Source of the DNA: Burkholderia sp. IMCC1007 | GTDB lineage: Bacteria > Pseudomonadota > Gammaproteobacteria > Burkholderiales > Burkholderiaceae | Direction: 5' to 3' | Assembly (NCBI RefSeq): GCF_027257875.1 | Contig: NZ_JAPVQY010000016.1 | Span: forward strand, 1-64,000 | DNA: 64,000 nucleotides | Shown: positions 38,586 through 47,015 of the stretch, piece by piece | Layout of the letters: each line of letters begins with the position of its first letter | How positions within the stretch are numbered: the first letter of the stretch is position 1 | Position numbers and translations under genes: made by a program | Notes under the pieces: model-generated | What the model was told of the DNA's origin: nothing | Databases searched by the model: none | The model's input: the letters and a program-made list of their open reading frames with translations, nothing else

Positions 38586-40472
38586 ATGAGGACGAACGTG
38601 CAGAAGAGCTTCAAGGGAATCCCGTGGTGGGGCTGGGCGTCGGCCGCCGCGCTGTATGTCGGCGTGACGGGCGCGGTCGTCGATTTCGCGTGGGAACGCG
38701 CGATCGACGCGCTCGAGGAAACCGGCGCGCACCGGCTCGACCTGTATGCGTCGAGCCTGAAGAGCGAACTCGGCCGCTTCGAGATCCTGCCGGGCCTCGT
38801 CGCGCGCCAGGACAGCGTGCGCGCGATGCTGAAGGCCGCACCGCACGACGCGCCGCCGCTCGTGCGCACCGTCGACACCTACCTCGAAGCCGTGAACCGC
38901 GACGCGGGCAGCGGCGCGGTCGACGTGATCGATCTGCACGGCGAAGTGATCGCCGCCAGCAACTGGAACGAGACGGTCAGCTTCGTCGGCACGAACGTGT
39001 CGTACCGGCCGTACTTCAAGGACGCCCTCGCGCACGGCAGCGGCCGCTTCTTCGGGATCGGCACCAACACCGGCGTGCCGGGCGTCTATTTCGCGAGCGC
39101 GGTGCGCGACGGCGGCGTGCCGATCGGCGCGGCCGCGGTGAAGATCAGCGTCGACTCGCTCGAATCCGCGTGGCGCGCGCCGGGCGTCGCCGCGATGGTG
39201 GTCGACAGCAACGGCGTGGTCGTGATCTCGACCGAACCGGCGTGGAAATTCACCGCGCTGCGCCCGATCACCGCGCAGCAGCAGCGCGACATCCAGGCGT
39301 CGCGGCAGTACGCGGGCCGCACGGTCGACGCGCTGCCGTACCGCCGCATCGGCGATCGCAGCACGGCCGCGTGGTTCGGCACGTTTCCCGATCCGCGCCG
39401 CCCTGGCCGCAACACGCGCTATCTCGTGATGTCGCGCCCCGCGCCGCAGGCCGGCGATTCGCTGATGGTGCTGCTCGACATCGCCGGCGCGCGCCGCCAG
39501 CAGCAGACCGCGTTCGTGTTCGTCACCGGCGCATTCCTGATCGTCGCGCTGCTCGCCGGCTATGCGATCCAGCGGCGCCGGGCGATCGTCGCGCGGCTGA
39601 ACGCGCAGGACGCGCTGCGCCGCGCGAACGACCGGCTCGAACTGACCGTCGCGCAGCGCACCGCCGCGCTGACGGCCGCGAACGAACGCATGCAGCGCGA
39701 GATCGTCGAACGCGAGCGCACCGAGCAGCGGCTGCGCGATTCGCAGCAGGAAGTGGTGCACGCGGGCAAGCTCGCGGTGCTCGGGCAGATGGCCGCCGGC
39801 CTCACGCACGAGCTGAACCAGCCGCTCGTCGCGATCCGCACGCTGTGCGACAACGCGCGCACGTTCTTCGAGCGCGGCCAGCCGGCACCGGCCTACGCCA
39901 ATCTCGAACGGATCGGCAAGCTCGTCGACAGCATGGCCGTGCTCACCGGCGAGCTGAAGACCTTCGCGCGCAAGCCCGACGTCGAGCGCGTCGCCGTGTC
40001 GCTGAACGAGGCCGTCGCGCATGCGCGGCTCATCTACGATGCGCGGATCCGCGACGAAGGCGTGCAGCTCGACGTGAACATCGCGCCCGGCACGGCCGTG
40101 TCCGCCGAATCGAGCCAGTTGCAGCAGGTGATCGTGAACCTGCTCGGCAACGCGCTCGACGCCGTGCACGACGCACCGGTGCGCCGCATCGTCATCGACG
40201 CGGCCGGGCCCGACGACGACGGCCGCGTGCACTTCACGATCGCCGACAGCGGCGCGGGCATCGCGCCCGAGGTGCTGCCGCACCTGTTCGAGCCGTTCGT
40301 CACCACCAAGCCGCGCGGCCAGGGCCTCGGGCTCGGGCTCGCGATCACGTCGCGCATCGTCGAGGCGTTCGGCGCGAAGATCGCCGCGACGAACCGCGAC
40401 GAAGGCGGCGCACAGTTCACCATCGAATTCGCGGCGGCCACGCCGCAACTGAGGACAGAGCATGGAAGATGA
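38586..40472 (+). CDS. DctB-like sensor histidine kinase
   Basis: A 628-residue kinase. TM1 (about 13-33) and TM2 (about 308-328) flank a periplasmic double-Cache sensor domain with the YRPYFKDAL and GIGTNTGVPGVYFA motifs used by DctB to bind dicarboxylates. A coiled-coil linker leads to the HisKA domain with H408 (GLTHELNQPL). The ATPase domain shows the N box (NLLGNALDAV), G1 (DSGAGI) and G2 (GQGLGLGLAI). A GTG four codons in (38598) has GAGGA 5 nt before it and could be the true start. It overlaps the regulator gene by 11 bp. Confidence 0.92.
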   Translation: MRTNVQKSFKGIPWWGWASAAALYVGVTGAVVDFAWERAIDALEETGAHRLDLYASSLKSELGRFEILPGLVARQDSVRAMLKAAPHDAPPLVRTVDTYLEAVNRDAGSGAVDVIDLHGEVIAASNWNETVSFVGTNVSYRPYFKDALAHGSGRFFGIGTNTGVPGVYFASAVRDGGVPIGAAAVKISVDSLESAWRAPGVAAMVVDSNGVVVISTEPAWKFTALRPITAQQQRDIQASRQYAGRTVDALPYRRIGDRSTAAWFGTFPDPRRPGRNTRYLVMSRPAPQAGDSLMVLLDIAGARRQQQTAFVFVTGAFLIVALLAGYAIQRRRAIVARLNAQDALRRANDRLELTVAQRTAALTAANERMQREIVERERTEQRLRDSQQEVVHAGKLAVLGQMAAGLTHELNQPLVAIRTLCDNARTFFERGQPAPAYANLERIGKLVDSMAVLTGELKTFARKPDVERVAVSLNEAVAHARLIYDARIRDEGVQLDVNIAPGTAVSAESSQLQQVIVNLLGNALDAVHDAPVRRIVIDAAGPDDDGRVHFTIADSGAGIAPEVLPHLFEPFVTTKPRGQGLGLGLAITSRIVEAFGAKIAATNRDEGGAQFTIEFAAATPQLRTEHGR

Positions 40473-41823
40473 GATTCGGGTGCTGGTTGTCGAGGACGAT
40501 GAAAACGTCCGCATCGGCGTCGAGCAGGCAGTCGAGCTCGCCGGGTTCCCCGTCGACGCGTTCGCGTCGGCGGCCGACGCGCTCGCGCACGTCGCCCCCG
40601 GCGCCCCCGTCGTGATCGTGTCGGACGTGCGGATGCCGGGCATCGACGGGCTGCAGCTGCTCGAGCGCGTGATGGCCGTCGATGCGCAGATTCCGGTCGT
40701 GCTGATCAGCGGCCACGCCGACATTTCGACGGCCGTCGGCGCGATGCAGGACGGCGCGTACGACTTCATCGAGAAGCCGTTTTCGTCGGACGTGATCGCC
40801 GGGCGCGTCGCGCGCGCGGTCGAGAAGCGTCGCCTGACGCTCGAGGTGCAGGGCTTGCGCGCGGCGCTGAACAACTGGCACGGCATCGAGGCGTTCGTGC
40901 TCGGCAAGTCGCCCGCGATGGCCGACGTGCGCAAGAAGATCCTGCGCCTCGCCGATACGTCGGTGTCGGTGCTGATCACCGGCGAGACGGGCACCGGCAA
41001 GGAGCTGATCGCGCGCAGCCTGCATGACTTCGGCGGGCGGCGCGATGCGCATTTCGTCGCGTTGAACTGCGGCGGCCTGCCCGAGCAGATTTTCGAGAGC
41101 GAGCTGTTCGGGCATGAAGCCGGCGCGTTCACCGGCGCGATCAAGAAGCGCATCGGCAAGATCGAATGGGCGCACGGCGGCACGCTGTTCCTCGACGAGA
41201 TCGAGACGATGCCGATTCCGCTGCAGATCAAGATGCTGCGCGTGCTGCAGGAGCGCGTGGTCGAGCGGCTCGGCGCGAACGAGCTGATCCCGGTCGACTG
41301 CCGTGTGATCGCCGCGTCGAAGGCCGATCTCGCCGAACTCGCGGCCGACGGACGCTTCCGCGCGGACTTGCTGTATCGCCTGAACGTCGCGCAGATCGAG
41401 CTGCCGCCGCTGCGCGAGCGACGCGAGGACGTGCCGCTGCTGTTCGAGCATTTCGTGCTCGCGGCCGCGCGGCGCTTCGGGCAGCCGGCGCCCGTCGTCA
41501 CCGCTGCGCAGGTGTCCGAACTGATGACGCACGCGTGGCCCGGCAACGTGCGCGAGCTGCAGAACGTCGCCGATCGCTTCGTGCTCGGGCTGACCGGCGA
41601 CAGCCTGCTGTCGTCCGGCGGCACGCCGACGGCAGGCGGCACGCTCGCGGAACAGCTCGCGTATTTCGAGCGGATGCTGATCGAGGACATGCTGCGGCGT
41701 CACAACGGCAACGTTGCGGACGCAAGCGAGTCGCTTGGGATGCCGAAGAAAACGCTTTATCACAAGCTGCGCAACCTGCGGATTCCCGCGCGCGGCGACG
41801 CGGCGGCCGACGGCGGCGAATGA
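40462..41823 (+). CDS. DctD-like sigma-54-dependent response regulator
   Basis: A 453-residue NtrC-family activator. The receiver domain (1-120) has D55 (VSDVRMPG) as phosphoacceptor and a KPF switch lysine. The AAA+ domain has Walker A GETGTGKE, the GAFTGA loop that touches sigma-54 (GHEAGAFTGA), Walker B GGTLFLDEIE and an arginine-finger region FRADLLYRLN. A Fis-type helix-turn-helix ends it (NVADASESLGMPKKTLYHKL). Paired with the kinase before it, it should activate the sigma-54 promoter at 37008. Confidence 0.94.
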   Translation: MEDEIRVLVVEDDENVRIGVEQAVELAGFPVDAFASAADALAHVAPGAPVVIVSDVRMPGIDGLQLLERVMAVDAQIPVVLISGHADISTAVGAMQDGAYDFIEKPFSSDVIAGRVARAVEKRRLTLEVQGLRAALNNWHGIEAFVLGKSPAMADVRKKILRLADTSVSVLITGETGTGKELIARSLHDFGGRRDAHFVALNCGGLPEQIFESELFGHEAGAFTGAIKKRIGKIEWAHGGTLFLDEIETMPIPLQIKMLRVLQERVVERLGANELIPVDCRVIAASKADLAELAADGRFRADLLYRLNVAQIELPPLRERREDVPLLFEHFVLAAARRFGQPAPVVTAAQVSELMTHAWPGNVRELQNVADRFVLGLTGDSLLSSGGTPTAGGTLAEQLAYFERMLIEDMLRRHNGNVADASESLGMPKKTLYHKLRNLRIPARGDAAADGGE

Positions 41824-41848
41824 CGCGAACGAGGATACGCACAACAGT

Positions 41849-42193
41849 ATGGATCGCATCATCGATATCGCCGCACACGGGCGCGTCACTGGCCGGCCCG
41901 GTGGCCATCTGATACGCGGGGTCACCCGCGCGCAGAAAACCTTCCGACCGAGCGACTGGCCCGAGCGGCTCGCGGGCGTCATCACACTGTTCGTCGGCGA
42001 ACGACGGCCCGGTTATCCGTGCGCGCTGTCGCGGCTGGCGATGCCGGTCGTCGACGGTGGCGTCAAATGCCTTGTCGTGTCGGATGAATTGCGGGACGTG
42101 TGCGCCGATGCATTCGAGTTCGCGATGCAGTTCGCGGCCGACAATGATCTTCCGGTCGAGCTTCAGGCGGCGCCGGCGTTGACGGTGGGTTGA
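41849..42193 (+). CDS. DUF3579-family hypothetical protein
   Basis: A 114-residue soluble protein. TFRPSDWPERLAGVITLFVG at 31-50 is the hallmark of DUF3579, and YPCALSRLAMPVVDGGVKCLVV plus DAFEFAMQFAADNDLPVEL complete the family pattern. The family is common in betaproteobacteria and has no known function. The start at 41849 gives the expected length, though the nearest purine-rich stretch (GAGGA) is about 14 nt before it. It lies 26 bp after the response regulator and may be co-transcribed. Confidence 0.75.
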   Translation: MDRIIDIAAHGRVTGRPGGHLIRGVTRAQKTFRPSDWPERLAGVITLFVGERRPGYPCALSRLAMPVVDGGVKCLVVSDELRDVCADAFEFAMQFAADNDLPVELQAAPALTVG

Positions 42194-42305
42194 TGTGCAG
42201 GCGTGCGGCGGCTTGGAAACTCCAACGCGATTGAGTTGCGGGGCCGTTAGCCCGTCACACGCTCTTGAAGTAGTAAGTCGACCGGTACTTGTGGTGCTGG
42301 CGCTA

Positions 42306-42338
42306 TTCAAGGAGCTGGGACAGTCCCAGCCCCTTGAA
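42306..42338. other. Near-perfect 15-bp stem-loop, role unknown
   Basis: TTCAAGGAGCTGGGA (42306-42320), loop CAG, and a complementary arm (42324-42338) pair at 14 of 15 positions. It lies between the convergent DUF3579 and peroxiredoxin genes, but neither strand has a T-run after the stem. It may be an atypical terminator or the mark of a mobile-element end. Confidence 0.6.
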
Positions 42339-42402
42339 AAAATGAGTAGGCAACTCGACGGCCGACTCGATGGTGATATCGAACGCGTCTCCCCTCGCTC
42401 GA

Positions 42403-43047
42403 TTAGAGCACTTCGACGATACGCACGATCTCTTCAGGTTCCAGTCGGCGCGTATAGTCGCTGTCGACAAAGGCATACGCGACGCGTCCGTCCTTGCCGA
42501 TGACATACGTCGCGGCGAGTGGCAGCTCGTAGCTCACATCGCCATTGAATTCCGGCAGATCGACGCCAAGGTCCCGATAAATCGGCCGCATGTCGGCGGC
42601 CAAGGAAAACACAAGGCCGAAGGATCGTGCTACGTGGTTCCCCGTATCGCTCAGCACAGGAAAGTCGAGCGCGCCTGCCTTCACCGTGGCCGCCGTCGAC
42701 TGCACGGTCTGCGGCGAAACGGTCACCAGGGTTGCGCCTGCCTCCCGGATTTTCGGGAGCGCACGCTGAAGCGCCGCTAAGGTCAGGTTGCAGAACGGAC
42801 ACCACTGTCCCCGATAGAAGGCCAGGACGACCGGGCCCGTCTCGAGCAATTCGTTCAACCGCACCGGGCGACCTTCGGCATTGGGCAGTTCAAAGACCGG
42901 GGCGCGAGCGCCTGCCTTCAATGCCGTTTCCACAATTCCAGAGGCTGCAAGATCCGCAGCCGCCTTATTCATTTCCTGCAGTGCCTCGGCTGGCACCTGA
43001 TCGGCGATTCCGGCCTTGAGCGCATCGATTTGAGCCGACAGTGACAT
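42403..43047 (-). CDS. AhpC/TSA-type peroxiredoxin-like protein
   Basis: A 214-residue thioredoxin-fold peroxiredoxin. After a helical N-terminus, APVFELPNAEGRPVRL and VVLAFYRGQWCPFC carry the peroxidatic C83 and a second cysteine C86 in a CPFC motif, the arrangement of PrxQ-related alkyl hydroperoxide reductases. It should reduce peroxides in the cytoplasm. GAGGAG stands 9 nt before the ATG. It lies 24 bp after the AlkC-like gene in the same direction, so the two form an operon opposite the MarR gene. Confidence 0.88.
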   Translation of the reverse strand: MSLSAQIDALKAGIADQVPAEALQEMNKAAADLAASGIVETALKAGARAPVFELPNAEGRPVRLNELLETGPVVLAFYRGQWCPFCNLTLAALQRALPKIREAGATLVTVSPQTVQSTAATVKAGALDFPVLSDTGNHVARSFGLVFSLAADMRPIYRDLGVDLPEFNGDVSYELPLAATYVIGKDGRVAYAFVDSDYTRRLEPEEIVRIVEVL

Positions 43048-43071
43048 GATGAGAATCTCCTCGATAACTGG

Positions 43072-43824
43072 CTAACGCTTATGTTCAACGCCGCTGACAA
43101 CGCGACCTTCCTTCCGCAGAGTCCTTAGGGCTCTACTGACTATGCGATCAGTAGCAGGTATGCAGTCACGTCCCCACCGTTCGCAAAGTTCAAGCACCCA
43201 TTCGGGCGAGGTCTTGCTGGCATCGTTCAACCAATTGGCGACCGAATCCTGAACATATCGCGCATCGTCCGCCTTGAGTGCTTCAAGTAGCGACTCCGCA
43301 ATTTCCGGATGGGTCTTGAGCAGCGGGATATGCTCGCACCAAACCCCGCGTGGTCGAATGCTCTCCGATGCGAACCGCCGAACGTTCGGATCCGGCGACG
43401 CCGTCCAAGCGTGCAATATGAAGATGGCACCTTGCACGTCCGTAGCGACGTACGGGCGAACAGCGATCCACGCCCATTCTCGCACGCCAAAGTGACTGTC
43501 CGCCGCGTACGGCCGGACAGCGTCCAATCGTGCGCGGAGCCCCAAGTCAGCGGCCGCGCGTGTGACCGCGAATGCCGCCCACGATCTCACGGTGTCCGAG
43601 ATGTGATGACGAAGACCGTCACGTGCGACTGTCGCCTTCCGTGCCGGCATATTGAGAACGGCATCACCAATCGCCGACCCGATAGCCGCCATCTGATGGC
43701 TGATCCCCTTGGAAGCGACTTTCTTCTGCGCGATGAGAACGCTGTCAAGCGCTACGTCGAGCCCCATCGAAGGCAGCACCGCTGCCGCCAGCGCCGCTTG
43801 GTCGACCGCCAGGCATTCAGTCAA
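43072..43824 (-). CDS. AlkC/AlkD-like DNA alkylation repair protein
   Basis: A 250-residue HEAT-like repeat protein. SESIRPRGVWCEHIPLLKTHPEIAESLLEALK, YVQDSVANWLNDASKTSPEWVLELC and RIVSRALRTLRK match the alkylpurine glycosylase family of bacterial AlkC-like proteins. The TTG at 43824 is the first usable start. However, the frame stays open for 22 codons upstream (to 43890) and reads STERKAALNSGLAATTN, which fits the family N-terminus but lacks any ATG, GTG or TTG. The true start may be unusual or mutated. GC is lower than in neighbouring regions. Confidence 0.8.
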   Translation of the reverse strand: MTECLAVDQAALAAAVLPSMGLDVALDSVLIAQKKVASKGISHQMAAIGSAIGDAVLNMPARKATVARDGLRHHISDTVRSWAAFAVTRAAADLGLRARLDAVRPYAADSHFGVREWAWIAVRPYVATDVQGAIFILHAWTASPDPNVRRFASESIRPRGVWCEHIPLLKTHPEIAESLLEALKADDARYVQDSVANWLNDASKTSPEWVLELCERWGRDCIPATDRIVSRALRTLRKEGRVVSGVEHKR

Positions 43825-43890
43825 ATTCGTCGTCGCAGCCAGCCCGCTATTCAGTGCGGCTTTTCTCTCAGTACTAAACCGGACACAGCA

Positions 43891-44267
43891 TCACTCCATT
43901 TCTATCGTGCTAGTGGTGTAGCGACACCATTCGGCCGCCGGCTCCCATCGCGCGGTGGAAAGAGACGAAGGCGAATCGCATCACCATGTTTTCTACGAGG
44001 GTATAGTTCGTCAACAAATTGTACGGCGCCTAATCACATTCTCAACGGTACTGAATCTTGTCAAGCGCGTGGTTTATTGACGATCGACTCGGACTCCACA
44101 AGACGAGGCGGGCGTCTTCAGGGAATGCCCACATGAGAGCGGATATTCGTCAAATGTCAGAGACTGTTTCGGCGGCCTCAAATCACCGCGCACGTGCCGC
44201 TTACAACTTGACCACCTGCATCACACTCTCTACAGTTTGGCGCCATCTAATAAGGGGCTTCACCATC
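43891..44267. other. Divergent control region of alkC-like and marR genes
   Basis: This stretch lies between the open part of the AlkC-like frame and the MarR start. It includes the MarR promoter at 44208-44236 and is AT-richer than most of the window. No gene is supported. Confidence 0.6.
44208..44236 (+). promoter_or_regulatory. marR promoter (TTGACC-17-TACAGT)
   Basis: TTGACC at 44208-44213 and TACAGT at 44231-44236 are separated by 17 bp, and the MarR gene begins 31 bp later. Confidence 0.6.
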
Positions 44268-44783
44268 GTGTATATGGAACAGAAATATCTGGCGCTGCTG
44301 CATGAAGCGACACGCCGCAATGTCCCGAACCTTGACGGGATTCGCTTGTGCTTCGAGGTGCTTTCTCTGTCCTCGGCCATCGATCGTGACTGCGCGTCGC
44401 TGCTCGCGCCGCATGGTCTTTCCGAAGGTCGTTTTGTCATCCTCTTCTTGCTTGACGCGGCCGGGGATGGGCTGGCACCCAACGTGCTGGCCGAACAGGC
44501 CGGAGTCACGCGCGCGACCGTGACCGGTTTGCTTGACGGGTTGGAGAATGACGCGTTGATCGAGCGCACGGCTGACCCAACGGATCGCCGTGCGCTTCTG
44601 ATTCGTCTAACGCGCAAAGGCAAACGGCTCGCCACGAAGATATTTGATCAGCACAGCCGGTGGATCGGCGGCTTGTTTGCCAACCTGACAGCAAAAGAGC
44701 GCGCGCAACTTGCCGCGTTGCTGATGAAAGTCTCGTGCAACACGGGCGTCCGAACCGCTGCCGAGTTGACGGGGCGTCGGTAA
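44268..44783 (+). CDS. MarR-family transcriptional regulator
   Basis: A 171-residue winged-helix regulator. LAPHGLSEGRFVILFLL, NVLAEQAGVTRATVTGLLDGLENDALIERTADPTDRRALLIRLTRKGK is a clear MarR recognition helix and wing. The N-terminal IRLCFEVLSL places a Cys (C28) roughly where OhrR-type peroxide sensors have their reactive cysteine, and C42 follows. Sensing of organic peroxide is possible, given the divergent peroxiredoxin operon. GTG at 44268 is 10 nt from AAGGGG; ATG at 44274 is the alternative. Ends at an intrinsic terminator. Confidence 0.88.
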   Translation: MYMEQKYLALLHEATRRNVPNLDGIRLCFEVLSLSSAIDRDCASLLAPHGLSEGRFVILFLLDAAGDGLAPNVLAEQAGVTRATVTGLLDGLENDALIERTADPTDRRALLIRLTRKGKRLATKIFDQHSRWIGGLFANLTAKERAQLAALLMKVSCNTGVRTAAELTGRR

Positions 44784-44827
44784 CGCAATCTTCAGGTCAC
44801 GCCCGCGCGCCCGGTGCGCTGATGCGC

Positions 44828-44850
44828 AGGCCGCATCCAGCGGCCTTTTT
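44828..44850 (+). terminator. Rho-independent terminator of the marR gene
   Basis: AGGCCGC (44828-44834), a 5-nt loop, GCGGCCT (44840-44846) and then TTTTT form a textbook terminator 45 bp after the MarR stop. Confidence 0.88.
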
Positions 44851-45044
44851 CCCTCTTTCCCGCTGCGCGGCGCACGTGCGCAGGCGCTCACCCATGCTTT
44901 CAATCGCCAAACAAACCGTCAGACGATTGAAGGATTCGACATATCGACCACGCTACGACAAGGGTTTTCAGCCGATCCATCAATAAAATTGATCGTCACG
45001 ATGAAAATTATGCGTTTTCCTTGCAGGTCGCCGTGATGCATAGT

Positions 45045-45061
45045 TGCGTCGTGTTGACGCA
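45045..45061. promoter_or_regulatory. Dyad TGCGTC-gtgtt-GACGCA before the hydrolase gene
   Basis: A perfect 6-bp inverted repeat with a 5-bp spacer ends 17 bp before the alpha/beta hydrolase start, in an AT-richer patch. It is a candidate operator. Confidence 0.45.
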
Positions 45062-45078
45062 CCTTTGAGTCTTTAGTC

Positions 45079-45930
45079 ATGAACATGCGAATCGAGCCGT
45101 CCGTGCTCGCGAACCCCGACCTGCAATTTGCGACGCTTTCGTCAGGCATCAGCCTGCCGTATGTCGAGCGGGGCAGCGGCGCGCCGATGGTCTTCGTACA
45201 CGGATCGTTGTGCGACTACCGCTACTGGGATCCGCAACTCGCATCGCTGTCGTCCGACTACCGCTGCATCGCGCCGAGCCTCAGCCACTACTGGCCGGCC
45301 GTCGAAGCAGGCATTCAGGACGAATTCAGCTGGCAGAACCACGTCGACGAGCTCGCCGAGTTCATCGACGCGCTCGATCTCGGCCCCGTGCATCTCGTCG
45401 GCCACTCGCGTGGCGGCAGCGTCGCGTTCAACGTCGCGCGCCAGCATCCGCATCTCGTCGACACGCTCACCCTCGCCGATCCGGGCGGCCCGCTGCAACA
45501 GCCGGGCGTGCGCGAAGCCGCGCTGCCGGCCGCCGCGATCGCGCTGCGCACGAAGGCCGTGAACCTGATCGAGCAAGGCGACGTCGAAGCCGGCCTCGAG
45601 ATGTTCGTCGATTCGGTGAGCCTGCCCGGCGCATGGAAGAAGAGCACGTCGCGCTTCCGCACGATGGCGATCGACAACGCAAGCACGCTGCCGAAGCAGC
45701 TGCGCGATCCGCTGCCCGCGTATTCGGCGCACACGGCCGGCGATATCGGATGCCGCACGCTGCTGATCGACGGCCAGCGCAGCCCGAAGATGTTCCGCAA
45801 CAACGTCGACACGCTGTCGCAGTGGATCGGCAATGCGCAACGACAGACCGTCGCCGGCGCATCGCACGGAATGAACGCGGCAAGCCCCGCGGTGTTCAAC
45901 CGTTACGTGCACGAGTTCATCGCAGCGTAA
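45079..45930 (+). CDS. Alpha/beta-fold hydrolase
   Basis: A 283-residue hydrolase. The oxyanion motif HGSLCDYRYW begins at 41, the nucleophile is S110 (LVGHSRGGSVAF) and the catalytic His lies in AGASHGMN near the C-terminus. An acidic residue in the LLIDGQRSP region probably completes the triad. It resembles small esterases or lactonases with no signal peptide. No ribosome-binding site is obvious before the ATG at 45079; another ATG follows two codons later. Monocistronic. Substrate unknown. Confidence 0.88.
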   Translation: MNMRIEPSVLANPDLQFATLSSGISLPYVERGSGAPMVFVHGSLCDYRYWDPQLASLSSDYRCIAPSLSHYWPAVEAGIQDEFSWQNHVDELAEFIDALDLGPVHLVGHSRGGSVAFNVARQHPHLVDTLTLADPGGPLQQPGVREAALPAAAIALRTKAVNLIEQGDVEAGLEMFVDSVSLPGAWKKSTSRFRTMAIDNASTLPKQLRDPLPAYSAHTAGDIGCRTLLIDGQRSPKMFRNNVDTLSQWIGNAQRQTVAGASHGMNAASPAVFNRYVHEFIAA

Positions 45931-46020
45931 CGCTCACGGGCGGTATACGCCGCCCGGCTTCTCCCTCTCCTGCCGAAACGAAACGGCGCGGATCCTCGCA
46001 TCGTTTCGCATCCGTCTACA

Positions 46021-46127
46021 TCATGCAGCGGGTTCCGCCTTGCGCGTCACCGCATCCGGCAACCCGAACACGCTGTCGAACGACCAGTTGTACGCGAACG
46101 TGAAGATCGGGAAGAAGGCGCGTGGAT
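46021..46127 (-). pseudogene. C-terminal gene fragment
   Basis: On the minus strand an open segment ends at TGA (46023-46021) and reads AFFPIFTFAYNWSFDSVFGL, then PDAVTRKAEPAA. Composition and codon use look like the end of a real, partly hydrophobic protein. Upstream the sequence loses coding character and there is no start codon. The parent family is not recognised. The remaining DNA from 45931 to 46290 holds nothing else clear. Confidence 0.4.
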
Positions 46128-46290
46128 AAGCAGACGGTGCGTGCGGCAGGACGCCGCCGCACCATCGGAAGGTGCCGGGCGGAATTGACCGTTAGTTGCG
46201 ACGCACGCAGCAATAAAAATTCTTCGCAGATTTCCGTGGACGTCGCCTTCCGCCCCCGCGTGGTCACTTATCGACACGTTGCTCGGAAAG

Positions 46291-46602
46291 TCAGCGAATT
46301 AGCTGTCCGAAAACCCGAGCCCACACCGCCCGAAGGCGTCGCGCGCGGTCTTCGAGGAGGTATGAGGCCGCAAGCGTCAAGACACCTGAGATTACACCCG
46401 TCAAGATGTGCTCGACATAGGGGATACGGTAATGACTCGTGTGCGAGTAGGCGTCGCCCACCGTCGTCAGCACGCCAACGACGAGCGCATTGCCGTATCG
46501 ATGCGCGTAGAGTTTCTCCACAGGCGTGAAAGTCAAAAGTACAGCCAGGAGTCCTGTAAGCACGCCCGTCTGAAATGCGATAGTCCAGTGGGCAATGCTC
46601 AT
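46291..46602 (-). CDS. Small membrane protein, unknown function
   Basis: A 103-residue protein with three hydrophobic segments (about 8-24, 33-48 and 65-83) and a basic C-terminal tail rich in Arg. The start at 46602 has GGGGA 7 nt upstream; the longer open frame from 46704 has no site and a Cys-rich, non-membrane extension. HRYGNALVVGVLTTVGDAYSH and YRIPYVEHILTGVISG are distinctive but not recognised. GC and codon use differ from the catabolic operons around it. Confidence 0.6.
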   Translation of the reverse strand: MSIAHWTIAFQTGVLTGLLAVLLTFTPVEKLYAHRYGNALVVGVLTTVGDAYSHTSHYRIPYVEHILTGVISGVLTLAASYLLEDRARRLRAVWARVFGQLIR

Positions 46603-46707
46603 GATATTTCCCCAGCTCCCCGGCATGCATGTCATGCACGCACTGGTCGGCTGCCAGAAACGCTGGACAAACAGTCTGACGCGGTGCTTCCACTCGGTTG
46701 ACATGAT

Positions 46708-46869
46708 GCATTCCCATCAATGCCGTCGTTACGGCCGACGCCACCACACGTATCGCTGAAGCAGTTTCCAAACTCTTTGACGAGCTTGCGGCCGCCGTCA
46801 CGGAGGGTCGGCTGTGCGCCGTAGAGGCCCGGCAATCACCTGGACATGGGGGAATACTACTCCACGACT
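46708..46869 (+). pseudogene. Possible gene remnant without start codon
   Basis: A plus-strand open segment reads NAVVTADATTRIAEAVSKLF, then DELAAAVTEGRL, and ends at a TAG near 46869. It looks like a helical protein tail, but a stop precedes it at once and no start codon is available. It is either a decayed fragment or chance. The rest of 46603-47015 shows nothing clear. Confidence 0.3.
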
Positions 46870-47015
46870 AGACGGCCGCCGTTTCGACCAAGATCGGGAT
46901 TCAAGTCTGGTGTCTATCGATGCGGCTTCGTCCGCGACGCGCATCGAACGAGGCGCTTGCGCGCGAAGTCGACGGCCGGCATCGACCCGCTCCGGACCTT
47001 GACTCCGTGGTACCT

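Noticed and set aside
38412-41690. A 1,092-codon minus-strand open frame opposite the kinase and regulator genes
   Set aside because: It is antisense to two genes with full, well-ordered motifs. Its Arg/Ala/His-rich composition is what high-GC shadow frames give, and it has no recognisable domain.
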